This document shows, in pieces, positions 26,704-35,670 of a DNA stretch of 64,000 bases (position 1 is its first letter; every line of letters begins with the position of its first letter). The notes beneath the pieces were generated by a model. It was not told the DNA's origin. It saw only the letters and a program-made list of their open reading frames with translations, and did no database searches. The stretch is from Novosphingobium guangzhouense (lineage in GTDB: Bacteria > Pseudomonadota > Alphaproteobacteria > Sphingomonadales > Sphingomonadaceae). The stretch spans positions 186,001 to 250,000 of the forward strand of contig NZ_LYMM01000051.1 of NCBI RefSeq assembly GCF_002896965.1, given 5' to 3'. The translations under genes were made by a program, and so were the position numbers.

Positions 26704-29700
26704 ATGTCCGTCCGTACCGTCAATTCACTTGTTGCCGCGCTGGTGGCTTCCACCGCGCTTGTCGCCGCACCGGCGCAGGCAGCTGCTCAGGCTGCCGTCT
26801 ATTTCGATGTTCCAGCGCAGTCGCTGGGGCAGGCGCTGATCGCTTTTTCCAAGCAGGCGAAGGTCAAGATCGTCTACCCGGCGGCGGAAATCCGCAAGCT
26901 GACCGCGCCTTCGGTGCGCGGCACGATGAGCCGGCAGGAAGCACTGGGTCGCCTGATTGCGGGTTCGGGACTGCGCGTGGTGGGCGATGACGGGCAGGTC
27001 GTCGCTCTGGCGCAGGATTCGGTGGGAAACGCGCCTGTTGCGGCGAATGAACCGCCGGCAGACCCCGATATCGTCGTCACCGGATACCGCGAATCGCTCA
27101 AGGAAAGCGTGAAGCAGAAGCGCGAGGCGAATGCCTTCGTCGATGTGATCACGGCCGAGGACATCGGCAAGTTCCCGGACAAGAACGTTGCTGACGCGCT
27201 GCAGCGCATGCCCGGCGTGGTCATCACCCGCGACGGCGGCGAAGGTTCGCGCGTCAGCATTCGCGGTCTGCAGCCGGGCCTGACGCAGACCCTGCTCAAC
27301 GGCAACTTCCTCGCCGGTGCCGACAGCGGCGACCCGCAGCGCTCGTTCAACTACGTGATGCTGCCCGCCAACTTCATCGCCAGCACCGAAGTCTACAAAT
27401 CTGCCGAGGCGCGGCTGGAAGAAGGCGGCGTGGGCGGCACCATCATCCTCAACACCCGCCGCCCGTTCGACGTGCCGTCGGGTTCCGGCTTCATCTCGGC
27501 GGAGGGCACGTACTCCGACAATAGCGAGAAGTTCGAACCGCAGATCGGCGCGCAGTATTCGTGGAAGAACGAAGATGAGACGATCGGCCTGCTGATCGGC
27601 GGCGTGTACCAGAAGCGCACCAACCGCGAGATGCGCTCCACCGCCGGAACCTGGCGCTGGTGGAGCGACCGTGGCGCGGACGGGCAGGTGCTGGAACGCG
27701 CGACCGACGTGAACGGCAACCCGATCGCCAACGATGCGGCCGTGTCCTACTGGACCGGCGGCGGCCAGAGCACGATCGGCGGCGATCACTACACCGGCTA
27801 CTGGGCGCCGCAATCGGTCCGCGCCGAGATCTTCGATCAGGACCGTGAGCGCTTCGGTATCCAGGCCACCGCGCAATTCCGCCCGACCGACACGCTGACG
27901 CTGACCGCGAACTATTTCCGCTTCGAATACAGCAGCAACTACGTGATGAACCAGCTGACCATTCCCGAATGGGGCTATGGCAAGTTCTTCAGCGATGCCG
28001 TGTTCGACCAGAGCGGCACCGTGATGAAGTCTGCATCCTTCTCGGTCGATGGCGCGCCGTGCCTTGATGCGACGCCGATGTGCACGATGGAAACGCCGCG
28101 TCTGACCGGCTATTACTCCAAGGAAAAGCAGCACTCGCAGACGTTCGAGGGTGAGGCGCACTACAAGCTCGATCGCTTCGACGCGGTACTGAAGGTGGGC
28201 AAGACGGCATCGAAGGGCGGCCCTTCGATGCGCTTCCAGGTGGCCGCCAAGCCGCGTATCACGGTGACCGGGCAGGAGCAGAACGGCAACTTCCTCAGCG
28301 CCTGGGATCTGTCCAGCAAGGGCGTGGCGATGGAGTTTTCGCCCGAACTGCAGCAGAACCTGATGAACGGGATCGCCCAGATCGACATCGGCGGCACCAA
28401 TTCCAGCTTCACCAACAGCGCGATCGACCAGCCTTACGTCCAGTTCGACACGACGCGTCAGTTCGACGGCGGGTTCCTGCGCTCGATCCAGCTGGGCGGC
28501 AAGTGGCGCAAGCTTGAGGTCCACCGCGAGACCGGCCGCAACGAATGGTATGCCGATGCGGCAAACAAGATCCGCTACCAGAACACGCCCGAAGGCGCCC
28601 TTGCGCAGCCCGAGTATTTCTATTCGACGCCGATGGGCAACATCAACGGCGGCTTCAGCGCCAACCTTTATCCCGGCGTGGATTTCAAGCGCTATCTGGA
28701 AATCATCAACGAGCGCTACGGCCCCTCGGTGCGCGAGCCTGAGCCGAACAACGTCTACGACCTGTCCGAAGAGACGCTGGGCGGCTACGCGCAGGCCAAC
28801 TTCGCAACCGGGGGCCTGCGCGGCAACATCGGCGTGCGCGTGGTCAAAACCATCCAGCGCGACGAGACTTCGGACCGCCTGCAGTACCTTGTCGACTATT
28901 GCGTCGACGGACCGAATGGCCCGTTCGATCCCAACCGCCCGATCGGCGCGGACGGCAACTGCCAGGTTCTGCCGCTCGACCAGCGCGAGGTGATCGAGAA
29001 CGTGCGCCTGCACGAACGCAAGAGCTACACCGACGTGCTGCCCAGCCTGAACGTGTCGTATGACCTGACGCCGGACCTGCTGGTGCGCGGCGCGGTGGCC
29101 AAGGTGGTGGCGCGTCCGTCTATCTCCGACCTCGCCGGCGCCCGCTCGCTGACCTACAGGTCGGAAGCCTATGCCTTCGACCGCGACCAGTTCGGCGAAT
29201 TCGCGGGCTGGTCGGGCAGCGGCGGCAACTCGCAGCTCAAGGCGTTCAAGGCCTGGCAGTACGACCTGGGTATCGAGTGGTACTTCCGCCCCGGTTCGGT
29301 GATCGGCGCCACTGCGTTCCGCAAGGACGTGTCGAACTTCATCGTGCCGCTCGTCATGGACGTGACGCGCGATGTGGCGGGCGAACAGGTGGTGATCGAA
29401 TCCTACTCCACCGTCGCCAACGGATCGAGCGCGGTGTCGGAAGGCGTCGAACTCTACGCCCAGCATACGCTGCCGATCGGGCTGGGGGCGCAGGTGAACT
29501 TCACCTACAACCACACCTCGACCGCAGACGTGACGCTGGACGGCCAGAAGGTTGGCACCTCGCCGCTGGTCGGCAGCGCCAAGACGCAGTTCAACGCCTC
29601 GGTCTTCTACGAAAATCGCCGCCTGCTGCTGCGCGCCTCGTACAACCGGCGCGGCACGGTGGTGGGCGGCCTGTCCTCGGGCCTTAACACCTATACCGCG

Positions 29701-29886
29701 CCTTATGAGCAGGTGGACCTCAACGCCTCCTACGAAATCCGCGACGGGCTGATGCTGACCGCTTCGGTCATCAACCTCACCAAGTCGCACGAATGGCAGT
29801 ACCTGGGCAACGACACCAAGGACCGCCTGACCAGCTCGATCTACTCGGGCCGCCGCGCCTACGTGGGCGTATCGTACAACTTCTGA
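26704..29886 (+). CDS. TonB-dependent receptor with N-terminal STN domain
   Basis: ATG 26704 begins a signal peptide (VNSLVAALVASTALVAAPAQA) and a 1060-residue receptor; the longer frame is spurious. Residues about 32-105 form an STN (secretin/TonB N-terminal) domain (VYFDVPAQSLGQALIAFSKQ and on). The plug follows (ITAEDIGKFPDKNVADALQR), then a long barrel ending RRAYVGVSYNF. The DIGKFPDKNVADALQRMPGV and EARLEEGGVGGTIILNTRRP blocks are characteristic of the large Xanthomonas/Caulobacter-type receptors, often used for glycans or other polymers. STN domains usually signal to an anti-sigma factor, but no FecI/FecR pair is nearby. A nuclease and a phosphatase follow on the same strand. Confidence 0.92.
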   Translation: MSVRTVNSLVAALVASTALVAAPAQAAAQAAVYFDVPAQSLGQALIAFSKQAKVKIVYPAAEIRKLTAPSVRGTMSRQEALGRLIAGSGLRVVGDDGQVVALAQDSVGNAPVAANEPPADPDIVVTGYRESLKESVKQKREANAFVDVITAEDIGKFPDKNVADALQRMPGVVITRDGGEGSRVSIRGLQPGLTQTLLNGNFLAGADSGDPQRSFNYVMLPANFIASTEVYKSAEARLEEGGVGGTIILNTRRPFDVPSGSGFISAEGTYSDNSEKFEPQIGAQYSWKNEDETIGLLIGGVYQKRTNREMRSTAGTWRWWSDRGADGQVLERATDVNGNPIANDAAVSYWTGGGQSTIGGDHYTGYWAPQSVRAEIFDQDRERFGIQATAQFRPTDTLTLTANYFRFEYSSNYVMNQLTIPEWGYGKFFSDAVFDQSGTVMKSASFSVDGAPCLDATPMCTMETPRLTGYYSKEKQHSQTFEGEAHYKLDRFDAVLKVGKTASKGGPSMRFQVAAKPRITVTGQEQNGNFLSAWDLSSKGVAMEFSPELQQNLMNGIAQIDIGGTNSSFTNSAIDQPYVQFDTTRQFDGGFLRSIQLGGKWRKLEVHRETGRNEWYADAANKIRYQNTPEGALAQPEYFYSTPMGNINGGFSANLYPGVDFKRYLEIINERYGPSVREPEPNNVYDLSEETLGGYAQANFATGGLRGNIGVRVVKTIQRDETSDRLQYLVDYCVDGPNGPFDPNRPIGADGNCQVLPLDQREVIENVRLHERKSYTDVLPSLNVSYDLTPDLLVRGAVAKVVARPSISDLAGARSLTYRSEAYAFDRDQFGEFAGWSGSGGNSQLKAFKAWQYDLGIEWYFRPGSVIGATAFRKDVSNFIVPLVMDVTRDVAGEQVVIESYSTVANGSSAVSEGVELYAQHTLPIGLGAQVNFTYNHTSTADVTLDGQKVGTSPLVGSAKTQFNASVFYENRRLLLRASYNRRGTVVGGLSSGLNTYTAPYEQVDLNASYEIRDGLMLTASVINLTKSHEWQYLGNDTKDRLTSSIYSGRRAYVGVSYNF

Positions 29887-29896
29887 CCCTTCCCGA

Positions 29897-29927
29897 ACGG
29901 CCGGCCGCGATCATCGCGTCCGGCCGT
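29897..29927 (+). terminator. Long hairpin after STN-type receptor
   Basis: ACGGCCGG (29897-29904) pairs with CCGGCCGT (29920-29927), and the interior continues as CGCGAT/ATCGCG, making an almost uninterrupted 14-bp stem. It lies in the 69-bp gap before the nuclease gene. No T-run follows, so it may attenuate rather than fully stop transcription. Confidence 0.55.
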
Positions 29928-29955
29928 ATCGCATTCACGGAAAAAACGTTTCCTC

Positions 29956-30942
29956 ATGACCAGACCCATCATTATTGCCCTGTCGCTGTTGGCAGCCGCT
30001 CATGCCCCTGCCGCGCTGGCCTGGGGCGGGCGGGGCCATGCGGTGATCGATCAGGCCGCGCTCGACACCCTGCCCGCAGACGGGCCTGTGTTCCTGCGCG
30101 ACTATGCCGAATACATCGGCGAGGAAGCGGGCGCGCCGGACACCTGGCGATCCTCCTCCGAACCGTTCTCCAAGATCGACGAGGATCCCAACCACACCTG
30201 GTTCGTGGAGCGCGTGCGCTTTCTCGACCCCGTGCCGCGTTCGCGCCATGCCTTCCTGCTGGCGCTTTATCGTGAGCACCTGCGCGTCGCCAAGATCGAT
30301 CCCAAGGCCGCGGAGCGCCTCAACGTGCGCTGGACCGGGACGATGCCTTACGCGATCATGGAGGGCTATGGCCGCATCGTCGCGGGAATGCGCGCGCTGC
30401 GCTCCAAGCGCTCGAAGGGAGAGCCCACCGCCAATATCGAGCGGACGCTGGCGTTCTATACAGCGTGGATGTCTCACTACATCGCCGACGGCACCAACCC
30501 GCACCACGTCAGCATCCATTGCGAAGGCTGGTTCGGGGACAACCCCAAGGGCTACAACCGCAGCGGCGGCATCCATGGCGGGTTCGAAATCGGCTATGCC
30601 GACGCGATCGACCTGCAGCCCGCCGACTTCGTGAAGCGCATCGGCGCCCCCAAGCGGCAGGACGGCGACCTGTTCGCCCACGTCCTCGCTTTCCTTGATG
30701 ACAGCAACGCCGAAGTCGAGACGATCTTCGCGCTCGACAAGCGCGGGCTGCTGGCGGACCCGAAGAACAGCGAGGCACGCGATTTCGTCTATCATCGCAG
30801 TGCTGAAGGGGCGGCGATGCTGCGCGACCTGCTCACCCGCGCCTGGGCCGAGAGCGCGAAGCCCGGCACCGGCGACCCGCGCCCGCAGGACCCCGCCAAT
30901 CCGCGCTACGATCCCGAAACCGGCACAGCGCCAGCGCCCTGA
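29956..30942 (+). CDS. Exported zinc-dependent P1/S1-type nuclease (phospholipase C fold)
   Basis: A 328-residue secreted enzyme. Signal peptide cleavage after LALA would expose tryptophan W23 (WGGRGH), whose amino group is a zinc ligand in this family. Further candidate zinc ligands: H28, D77, H80 (EDPNH), H174 and D178 (WMSHYIADG), H184 and H207/E211 (IHGGFE). S1/P1 nucleases cut single-stranded DNA/RNA and remove 3'-phosphates; the phospholipase C branch shares the fold, so the exact substrate is not certain. It is followed 93 bp later by a PhoD-type phosphatase and preceded by a TonB receptor. Confidence 0.83.
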   Translation: MTRPIIIALSLLAAAHAPAALAWGGRGHAVIDQAALDTLPADGPVFLRDYAEYIGEEAGAPDTWRSSSEPFSKIDEDPNHTWFVERVRFLDPVPRSRHAFLLALYREHLRVAKIDPKAAERLNVRWTGTMPYAIMEGYGRIVAGMRALRSKRSKGEPTANIERTLAFYTAWMSHYIADGTNPHHVSIHCEGWFGDNPKGYNRSGGIHGGFEIGYADAIDLQPADFVKRIGAPKRQDGDLFAHVLAFLDDSNAEVETIFALDKRGLLADPKNSEARDFVYHRSAEGAAMLRDLLTRAWAESAKPGTGDPRPQDPANPRYDPETGTAPAP

Positions 30943-31035
30943 CAGTCATAACTCGCTGATTGTCATACCAGCGTCAGCTTCTGCGTGAATGCGGGAGCGC
31001 GACGAACCAGACCCCCGGAACCGGAAACCCCAGTC

Positions 31036-32589
31036 ATGACCATTGATCGCCGCACGCTTGTAAAATCCGGCGCAGGACTGCTGCTCATCAGCGGCCTTCC
31101 CGCCCGTGCGGCGGTGTTGGCCCGGCCGCTGGGCGCCAACCCTTTCACGCTGGGCGTAGCGGCGGGCGACCCCTGGCCCGACGGCTTCGTGATCTGGACG
31201 CGGCTTGCCCCGCGCCCGCTGGATGAGCACGGCGGGATGCCGCAAGTGGCCGTGCCGGTCGGCTGGGAGGTTGCCGAGGACGAGGGATTTTCCCGCGTCG
31301 TGCGCAAGGGAGAGGCGCTCGCGCGGCCGGAACTGGGTCATTCGGTCCATGTCGAGGTCGGCGGGCTGCGGCCGCATTGCCATTACTGGTATCGCTTCTC
31401 CGTCATGGGCAGCGACGTAAGCCCGACCGGCCTTGCCCGCACCGCGCCCGCCGCCGATGCCGCGATCGATCGCCTGCGCATCGGCGTTGCCGGATGCCAG
31501 CACTGGGAGGCTGGCTTCTACGACGCCTGGGGGGCTCTGGCGCGCGAGCCGGACCTCGATCTCGTGTTCCATTACGGCGACTACATCTACGAAGGCGCGG
31601 GCAAGCCGGTGGGCGGGAACGTGGTTCGCCGCCATGCCGGGGACGAGATCTACAGCCTCGACGACTATCGGCGCCGCTATGCGCAGTACAAGTCCGACCC
31701 GCATCTGCAGTCCGCACATCAGGCCAGTGCCTTCGCCGCCTCGTTCGACGATCATGAGGTGGACAACAACTGGGCGGGCGAATTCGATCAGGACGGCACC
31801 CCGCCCGAAGTGTTCCTGCTGCGCCGGATGGCGGGCTATCAGGCGTGGTATGAGAACATGCCGGTGCGCCGTGCACAAATGCCGGGCATGCAGGGGATCA
31901 CCGCCTATCGCCGCCTCGATTACGGCCGGCTGCTGCGCACGCATGTGCTCGACACGCGCTCCTACCGCACCGATCAGTCGTGCAACGACGTGGCGCGCGC
32001 CGATGCCTGCACGCCCGAAGCGCATGCGAGCCCCGAAATGCTGGGCCGTCCGCAGGAGGCATGGCTGGACGAAGGACTGGGCAACGACCGCACGTGGAAC
32101 CTGCTGGCGCAGCAGGTCATCGTCATGCCGCTGGACGTGCGCGCGCCGGGCGCGACAAAGCCGGTGTTCGAAACCGACCTGTGGGACGGCTACCGCCCTG
32201 CCAAGGCGCGCCTGATCGAAAGCATCAGGCGGCACGATCTCACCAATGTGGTCATCGCAACCGGCGATCACCACAAGCACGCCGCCGGCATCGTTCCCGA
32301 ACGCGACGACACGCCCGACGGCAAGGGCGTGGCGGTTGAGTTCCTGGCCACCTCCATCTCGTCAGGCGGAAACGGCAACGGCGATGCGGGCCTTGCGCAT
32401 ATGCTGCAGAACAACCCCAACCTCGACCTTTACACCGACCGCCGCGGCTACCAGCTGTTCGATATCACGCCGACCCGCTGGACTACCGACGTGAAGGTGA
32501 TGGACAGGGTGGAAAAGCCCGGCGGCAAGGTGCAGACGCTGGTGCGCTACGAAGTCACTCCCGACGCCGCGCAACTGCATCGGGCGTAA
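31036..32589 (+). CDS. phoD: PhoD-like alkaline phosphatase / phosphodiesterase
   Basis: ATG 31036 gives 517 residues starting MTIDRRTLVKSGAGLLL, a twin-arginine signal; the frame open from 30985 lacks one. PhoD family features: N-terminal Ig-like domain (about 35-135), C154 (VAGCQH), GDYIYE (181-186), DDHEVDNNW (238-246) and ATGDHHKHAAG near 414. PhoD enzymes are Fe3+/Ca2+-dependent exported phosphodiesterases and monoesterases that release phosphate from nucleotides, phospholipids or teichoic acids. The pairing with an exported nuclease suggests stepwise recovery of phosphate from nucleic acid. Confidence 0.9.
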   Translation: MTIDRRTLVKSGAGLLLISGLPARAAVLARPLGANPFTLGVAAGDPWPDGFVIWTRLAPRPLDEHGGMPQVAVPVGWEVAEDEGFSRVVRKGEALARPELGHSVHVEVGGLRPHCHYWYRFSVMGSDVSPTGLARTAPAADAAIDRLRIGVAGCQHWEAGFYDAWGALAREPDLDLVFHYGDYIYEGAGKPVGGNVVRRHAGDEIYSLDDYRRRYAQYKSDPHLQSAHQASAFAASFDDHEVDNNWAGEFDQDGTPPEVFLLRRMAGYQAWYENMPVRRAQMPGMQGITAYRRLDYGRLLRTHVLDTRSYRTDQSCNDVARADACTPEAHASPEMLGRPQEAWLDEGLGNDRTWNLLAQQVIVMPLDVRAPGATKPVFETDLWDGYRPAKARLIESIRRHDLTNVVIATGDHHKHAAGIVPERDDTPDGKGVAVEFLATSISSGGNGNGDAGLAHMLQNNPNLDLYTDRRGYQLFDITPTRWTTDVKVMDRVEKPGGKVQTLVRYEVTPDAAQLHRA

Positions 32590-32608
32590 TCCTTTTGGGG
32601 CACCGCCC

Positions 32609-32791
32609 TCAGCCCTTGTGATCGGGCAGTCCCTTGCGCTTGGTGGAGGCCAGGTCGGCAAGCTGCTTCTCGGTCATGGAGGCCGCCATCTCCTTTGATG
32701 CGCCTTTCAGTTTCGATCTGGGCGTTTCGCCACGCTTGGCTGAGAGAGCGGCACCGGCGGCCTTCTGCTGGGCTTTCGAACTGGCAGGCAT
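32609..32791 (-). CDS. DUF3008 family small basic protein
   Basis: A 60-residue hydrophilic, Lys-rich protein starting MPASSKAQQKAAGAALSAKR and ending KGLPDHKG, matching the very conserved small DUF3008 family of alphaproteobacteria. The ATG lies inside a longer open frame, but GGAAAG nine bases upstream supports it. It looks intrinsically disordered and possibly nucleic-acid associated; the function is unknown. A 12-bp palindrome, TTGCACGTGCAA, sits immediately upstream of the ribosome site. Confidence 0.8.
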   Translation of the reverse strand: MPASSKAQQKAAGAALSAKRGETPRSKLKGASKEMAASMTEKQLADLASTKRKGLPDHKG

Positions 32792-32803
32792 TGGTCGCTT
32801 TCC

Positions 32804-32815
32804 TTGCACGTGCAA
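32804..32815. promoter_or_regulatory. Perfect palindrome TTGCACGTGCAA
   Basis: A 12-bp perfect palindrome 13 bp upstream of the DUF3008 start and 115 bp upstream of the divergent TetR gene. Its place next to a ribosome site and between divergent genes makes it a candidate TetR operator. Confidence 0.45.
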
Positions 32816-32929
32816 ACGCCGGATTGGCATTTGCTTCACAGGAGTAACGCACAGACATCGTCTGGATTTCCCGCAGCCGTACCGCCATAGCCTGGGAAAT
32901 CGCGTCAGTGCCGGGTGAAGGAAGGTTCG

Positions 32930-33655
32930 ATGAAGACCGCGAAAGCCACAGGCGCACCGCACCGTCAGCCAGGAGCCGATCCGGCTGCCCGGCGCTATGG
33001 CAAGGGGGCGGCGATGCGCGAGAAGATTCTTGCGCAGACGCTGCAACGCTATTGCACCGATGCGGCAGCGCCTGCCAGCCTGCGGGCGCTTGCCCGCGAA
33101 CTGGGCGTCGATGCGGCGCATGTCCTCTATTATTTCGGCACCTTCGAGCACCTGCTGGAATGCGTGCTGAACCGGTGGGACGAAGAGGCGGCCGACATCG
33201 AGGTGGACGGACACAGCGGTCTGGATGTGCTCAATCGTTATGTCGCTTCGGTACGCCGGAACCTGACTGCGCCGGGGATCGTGCGCCTCTACTTCCAGTT
33301 CGCCGCTGACGCGCTGGAGCCGGGGCACCCGGCGCATGCCTATTATACGGCGCGCTTCGAAGGTGTTCGTGCCGAACTTTCCGACGCGCTTCGACGCAGC
33401 CGGGAGGCAGGCATCATCGGCGCGCATGTCGATCCCGATTACGCGGCACAGTCACTCATCGCGCTATCGGACGGAGTGCAGCTTCAGGCGCTTCTGGGCG
33501 GCGCGATCGATGCCGCGGGGCACCTTGAGCGGGCGGTCGGGCAGTTGCTTGCCCGATCCGGCAAAGACCCGGTCACGCCGGGTGAAATCTTGCGGGCAGA
33601 AGATCGAGCGGCAGGGACTGCAGCTGCAAGTCATCCGAGTGATGCAAATTTTTAA
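32930..33655 (+). CDS. TetR/AcrR family transcriptional regulator
   Basis: ATG 32930 has AAGGAAGG four bases upstream and gives 241 residues; GTG 32915 is a weaker alternative. After a polar 25-residue tail the TetR HTH is at about 30-75 (REKILAQTLQRYCTDAAAPA; LRALARELGVDAAHVLYYFG), followed by an all-helical ligand domain. TetR repressors usually act on an adjacent gene in response to a small hydrophobic ligand. The candidates are the divergent DUF3008 gene or the downstream esterase. AT-rich DNA with a hairpin follows. Confidence 0.88.
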   Translation: MKTAKATGAPHRQPGADPAARRYGKGAAMREKILAQTLQRYCTDAAAPASLRALARELGVDAAHVLYYFGTFEHLLECVLNRWDEEAADIEVDGHSGLDVLNRYVASVRRNLTAPGIVRLYFQFAADALEPGHPAHAYYTARFEGVRAELSDALRRSREAGIIGAHVDPDYAAQSLIALSDGVQLQALLGGAIDAAGHLERAVGQLLARSGKDPVTPGEILRAEDRAAGTAAASHPSDANF

Positions 33656-33667
33656 CACTGCATAAAA

Positions 33668-33703
33668 ATAATGAAAGGAACCGTCCTTGTGCCCTTTCAT
33701 TAT
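33668..33703. terminator. AT-containing hairpin after TetR gene
   Basis: An 11-bp perfect stem, ATAATGAAAGG (33668-33678) with CCTTTCATTAT (33693-33703), 13 bp past the TetR stop. The T-run is on the minus-strand side (TTTTTA), so it would be a better terminator in that direction, but it probably also ends the TetR transcript. Confidence 0.5.
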
Positions 33704-33935
33704 CGGCATGAAGAGTGATGAGTGCCTGGAATGTCGAATGCGATAAGGATATTGTCCAGGTCATGCCGCTTATACATTGCAGTTTTGAGCGATTATTCCG
33801 AAAGATTTACGAAATAGATCTTTTGTAAGATGCGATAGCGAAAATATCCGACAGACGAATACGTGACTTAAACTGCTGCGAATTTCTTTATCGCTGGCGC
33901 AGTTTATATTGATCACGGAATCGGGCGGGTGCGTA
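33704..33935. other. AT-rich intergenic segment with inverted repeat
   Basis: About 230 bp clearly more AT-rich than the surrounding genes. No credible coding sequence was seen. It contains TAAACTGC (33869-33876) paired with GCAGTTTA (33899-33906), ending 29 bp before the esterase ATG. It is probably the promoter and operator region of the esterase. Confidence 0.5.
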
Positions 33936-35573
33936 ATGCTGCGGTCAGGCATATTGGCGTTTTGTGCAGTGTCTATACTGAACAGCCTTTCGGCGGGGGC
34001 AGTTTATGCTGCGCCTGCTCCGGTGGCTGGAGTTGCGGCTGACAGTCTGGCCATCGAAGGCGGTTCGATCGCCGTCCGTCCGGCAGGGGCGGATGGCGTG
34101 CGCAGCTTCAAGGGCATTCCCTATGCGGCGCCGCCCACAGGTGACAGCCGCTGGAAAGCGCCTGCCGCCGTCATCCCCTGGCAGGGCGTGCGGTCTTCGG
34201 ACAGTTTCGGCGCGGATTGCATGCAAGCGGTGAACGAGAACAGCCCGGTACAGCGACCGCGCTCGGAAGACTGCCTGTTCCTTAATGTATGGGCGCCTGC
34301 AAAGGCGGGGCGCTACCCGGTCTTCGTGTGGATCCATGGTGGGGGATCGCGCGTGGGTTCAGGTGCGCAGCCGACGTTCGACGGATCGGCGTTCGCGCGG
34401 CAGGGGATTGTGGTGGTGACGATCAATTACCGCCTTGGTGCGCTGGGATTCCTGTCAACCCCGGAACTGAGCGCCGAAAGCGGCTATGGCGCATCGGGCA
34501 ATTATGGCTTCATGGACGTGATCGCGGCGCTTGGCTGGGTGCAGCGCAACATCGGCCGTTTCGGCGGTGATCCTGCGAAAGTCACCATCGGCGGGGAGTC
34601 ATCAGGCTCTGTCACCACCAGCGTCATGATGGCATCGCCGCTCGCGAAGGGCCTGTTCGCGCAGGCGATCGGTGAAAGCGGCTCGTCGCTGCGCCGCGCG
34701 GAGCCTGCCAGCATGGGCGCAACGACACTGGCGTTCGAGGAAAGGCGCGGGCGTGCGCTGATGGACGATGTGGGCGCGCGCGATCTTGGCGGCCTGCGCC
34801 GGGTGCCCGCGGAACGTATCCTTGGCAGCGCCGCGAAGCTGGCGAATGGGCAGTTCTACAACCTGCCGGTGGTCGATGGCCATCTGTTACCCGATGCCCC
34901 TTGGCGGATCTTCGCATCGGGCCGGTTCAACGACGTGCCGTTGCTGGCCGGGTGGAATGCGGACGAAGGTTCGCTGATGCTGCTTGGTCCCCGGCGCAGT
35001 TTCGCGCAGATGATGCAGGACACCTATGGGGCGCAGGCGGACACCGTAGCCCGGCTCTATCCGCACGGATCGGGGGATGAACAGGCCGCGCTGATCGCTG
35101 CGGCGGGGCATCACAACATCGCTTACCCGACCTGGCTCTGGGCCTATGCGGCGGCGCGCTTTGGACGCAAGCCGGTCTATCTCTACGAATTCGACCACGC
35201 CCCGCCGCTGCCCCGGGGAACCTTCGGCCCCGACTTCGACGTGAAGCTTGCCGGTGCCTACCACGGTGCGGAAATCCCGTATGTCTTCGATACGCTGGAC
35301 GCGCAGCGCGGCTGGCAACTGACTGCAGTCGATCGGGCGGTGGCCCGCCAGATGAACGCATGGTGGGCCTCGTTCATCCGCACCGGCGCTCCGCAGGGCG
35401 GGGGATCGGTCCGCTGGCCGCGCTACGTTCCCGGATATGGCGCGATGCGCATGCAGATCACCGAACATCCGCAGGCCGTGGCCGACCCCGACCGTGCGCG
35501 CTTCGACGGACTGATGAAGGCGCATGCGGTCATCGACCCGCCACTGCCGGGGCCACCCGCCCCGCATCCCTGA
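33936..35573 (+). CDS. Exported type-B carboxylesterase
   Basis: ATG 33936 gives 545 residues with a signal peptide (ILAFCAVSILNSLSAGAVYA); TTG 33909 is possible but adds nothing family-like. Type-B esterase features: FKGIPYAAPP (58-67), EDCLFLNVW (111-119), oxyanion HGGG (134-137) and nucleophile S222 in GGESSG; the catalytic His should be in the GAYHGAEIPYVF block near 448. It hydrolyses carboxylic esters in the periplasm. A GC hairpin follows, then a TonB receptor on the same strand, suggesting extracellular ester processing coupled to uptake. A second type-B esterase is at 60309-61718. Confidence 0.9.
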   Translation: MLRSGILAFCAVSILNSLSAGAVYAAPAPVAGVAADSLAIEGGSIAVRPAGADGVRSFKGIPYAAPPTGDSRWKAPAAVIPWQGVRSSDSFGADCMQAVNENSPVQRPRSEDCLFLNVWAPAKAGRYPVFVWIHGGGSRVGSGAQPTFDGSAFARQGIVVVTINYRLGALGFLSTPELSAESGYGASGNYGFMDVIAALGWVQRNIGRFGGDPAKVTIGGESSGSVTTSVMMASPLAKGLFAQAIGESGSSLRRAEPASMGATTLAFEERRGRALMDDVGARDLGGLRRVPAERILGSAAKLANGQFYNLPVVDGHLLPDAPWRIFASGRFNDVPLLAGWNADEGSLMLLGPRRSFAQMMQDTYGAQADTVARLYPHGSGDEQAALIAAAGHHNIAYPTWLWAYAAARFGRKPVYLYEFDHAPPLPRGTFGPDFDVKLAGAYHGAEIPYVFDTLDAQRGWQLTAVDRAVARQMNAWWASFIRTGAPQGGGSVRWPRYVPGYGAMRMQITEHPQAVADPDRARFDGLMKAHAVIDPPLPGPPAPHP

Positions 35574-35606
35574 TCACCCAATAACACAACCATAAGCCGA
35601 CTTTCG

Positions 35607-35637
35607 CGCGCGCCTCTTCGGGGGAGGGCGGCGCGCG
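35607..35637 (+). terminator. GC hairpin between esterase and TonB receptor
   Basis: CGCGCGCC (35607-35614) pairs with GGCGCGCG (35630-35637) around a 15-base loop, 34 bp after the esterase stop and 34 bp before the receptor ATG. No T-run follows. Confidence 0.5.
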
Positions 35638-35670
35638 TCCGATACAAACCTACAGTGAGGATAACCGACC

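Noticed and set aside
30943..30971. Pho-box-like AGTCATA / TGTCATA repeats upstream of phoD
   Set aside because: The two strings are about 17 bp apart, not the 11 bp of a Pho box, so PhoB control cannot be claimed.
33770..33952. 60-codon minus-strand frame in the AT-rich gap before the esterase
   Set aside because: No ribosome site or recognisable features, and it overlaps the esterase start.
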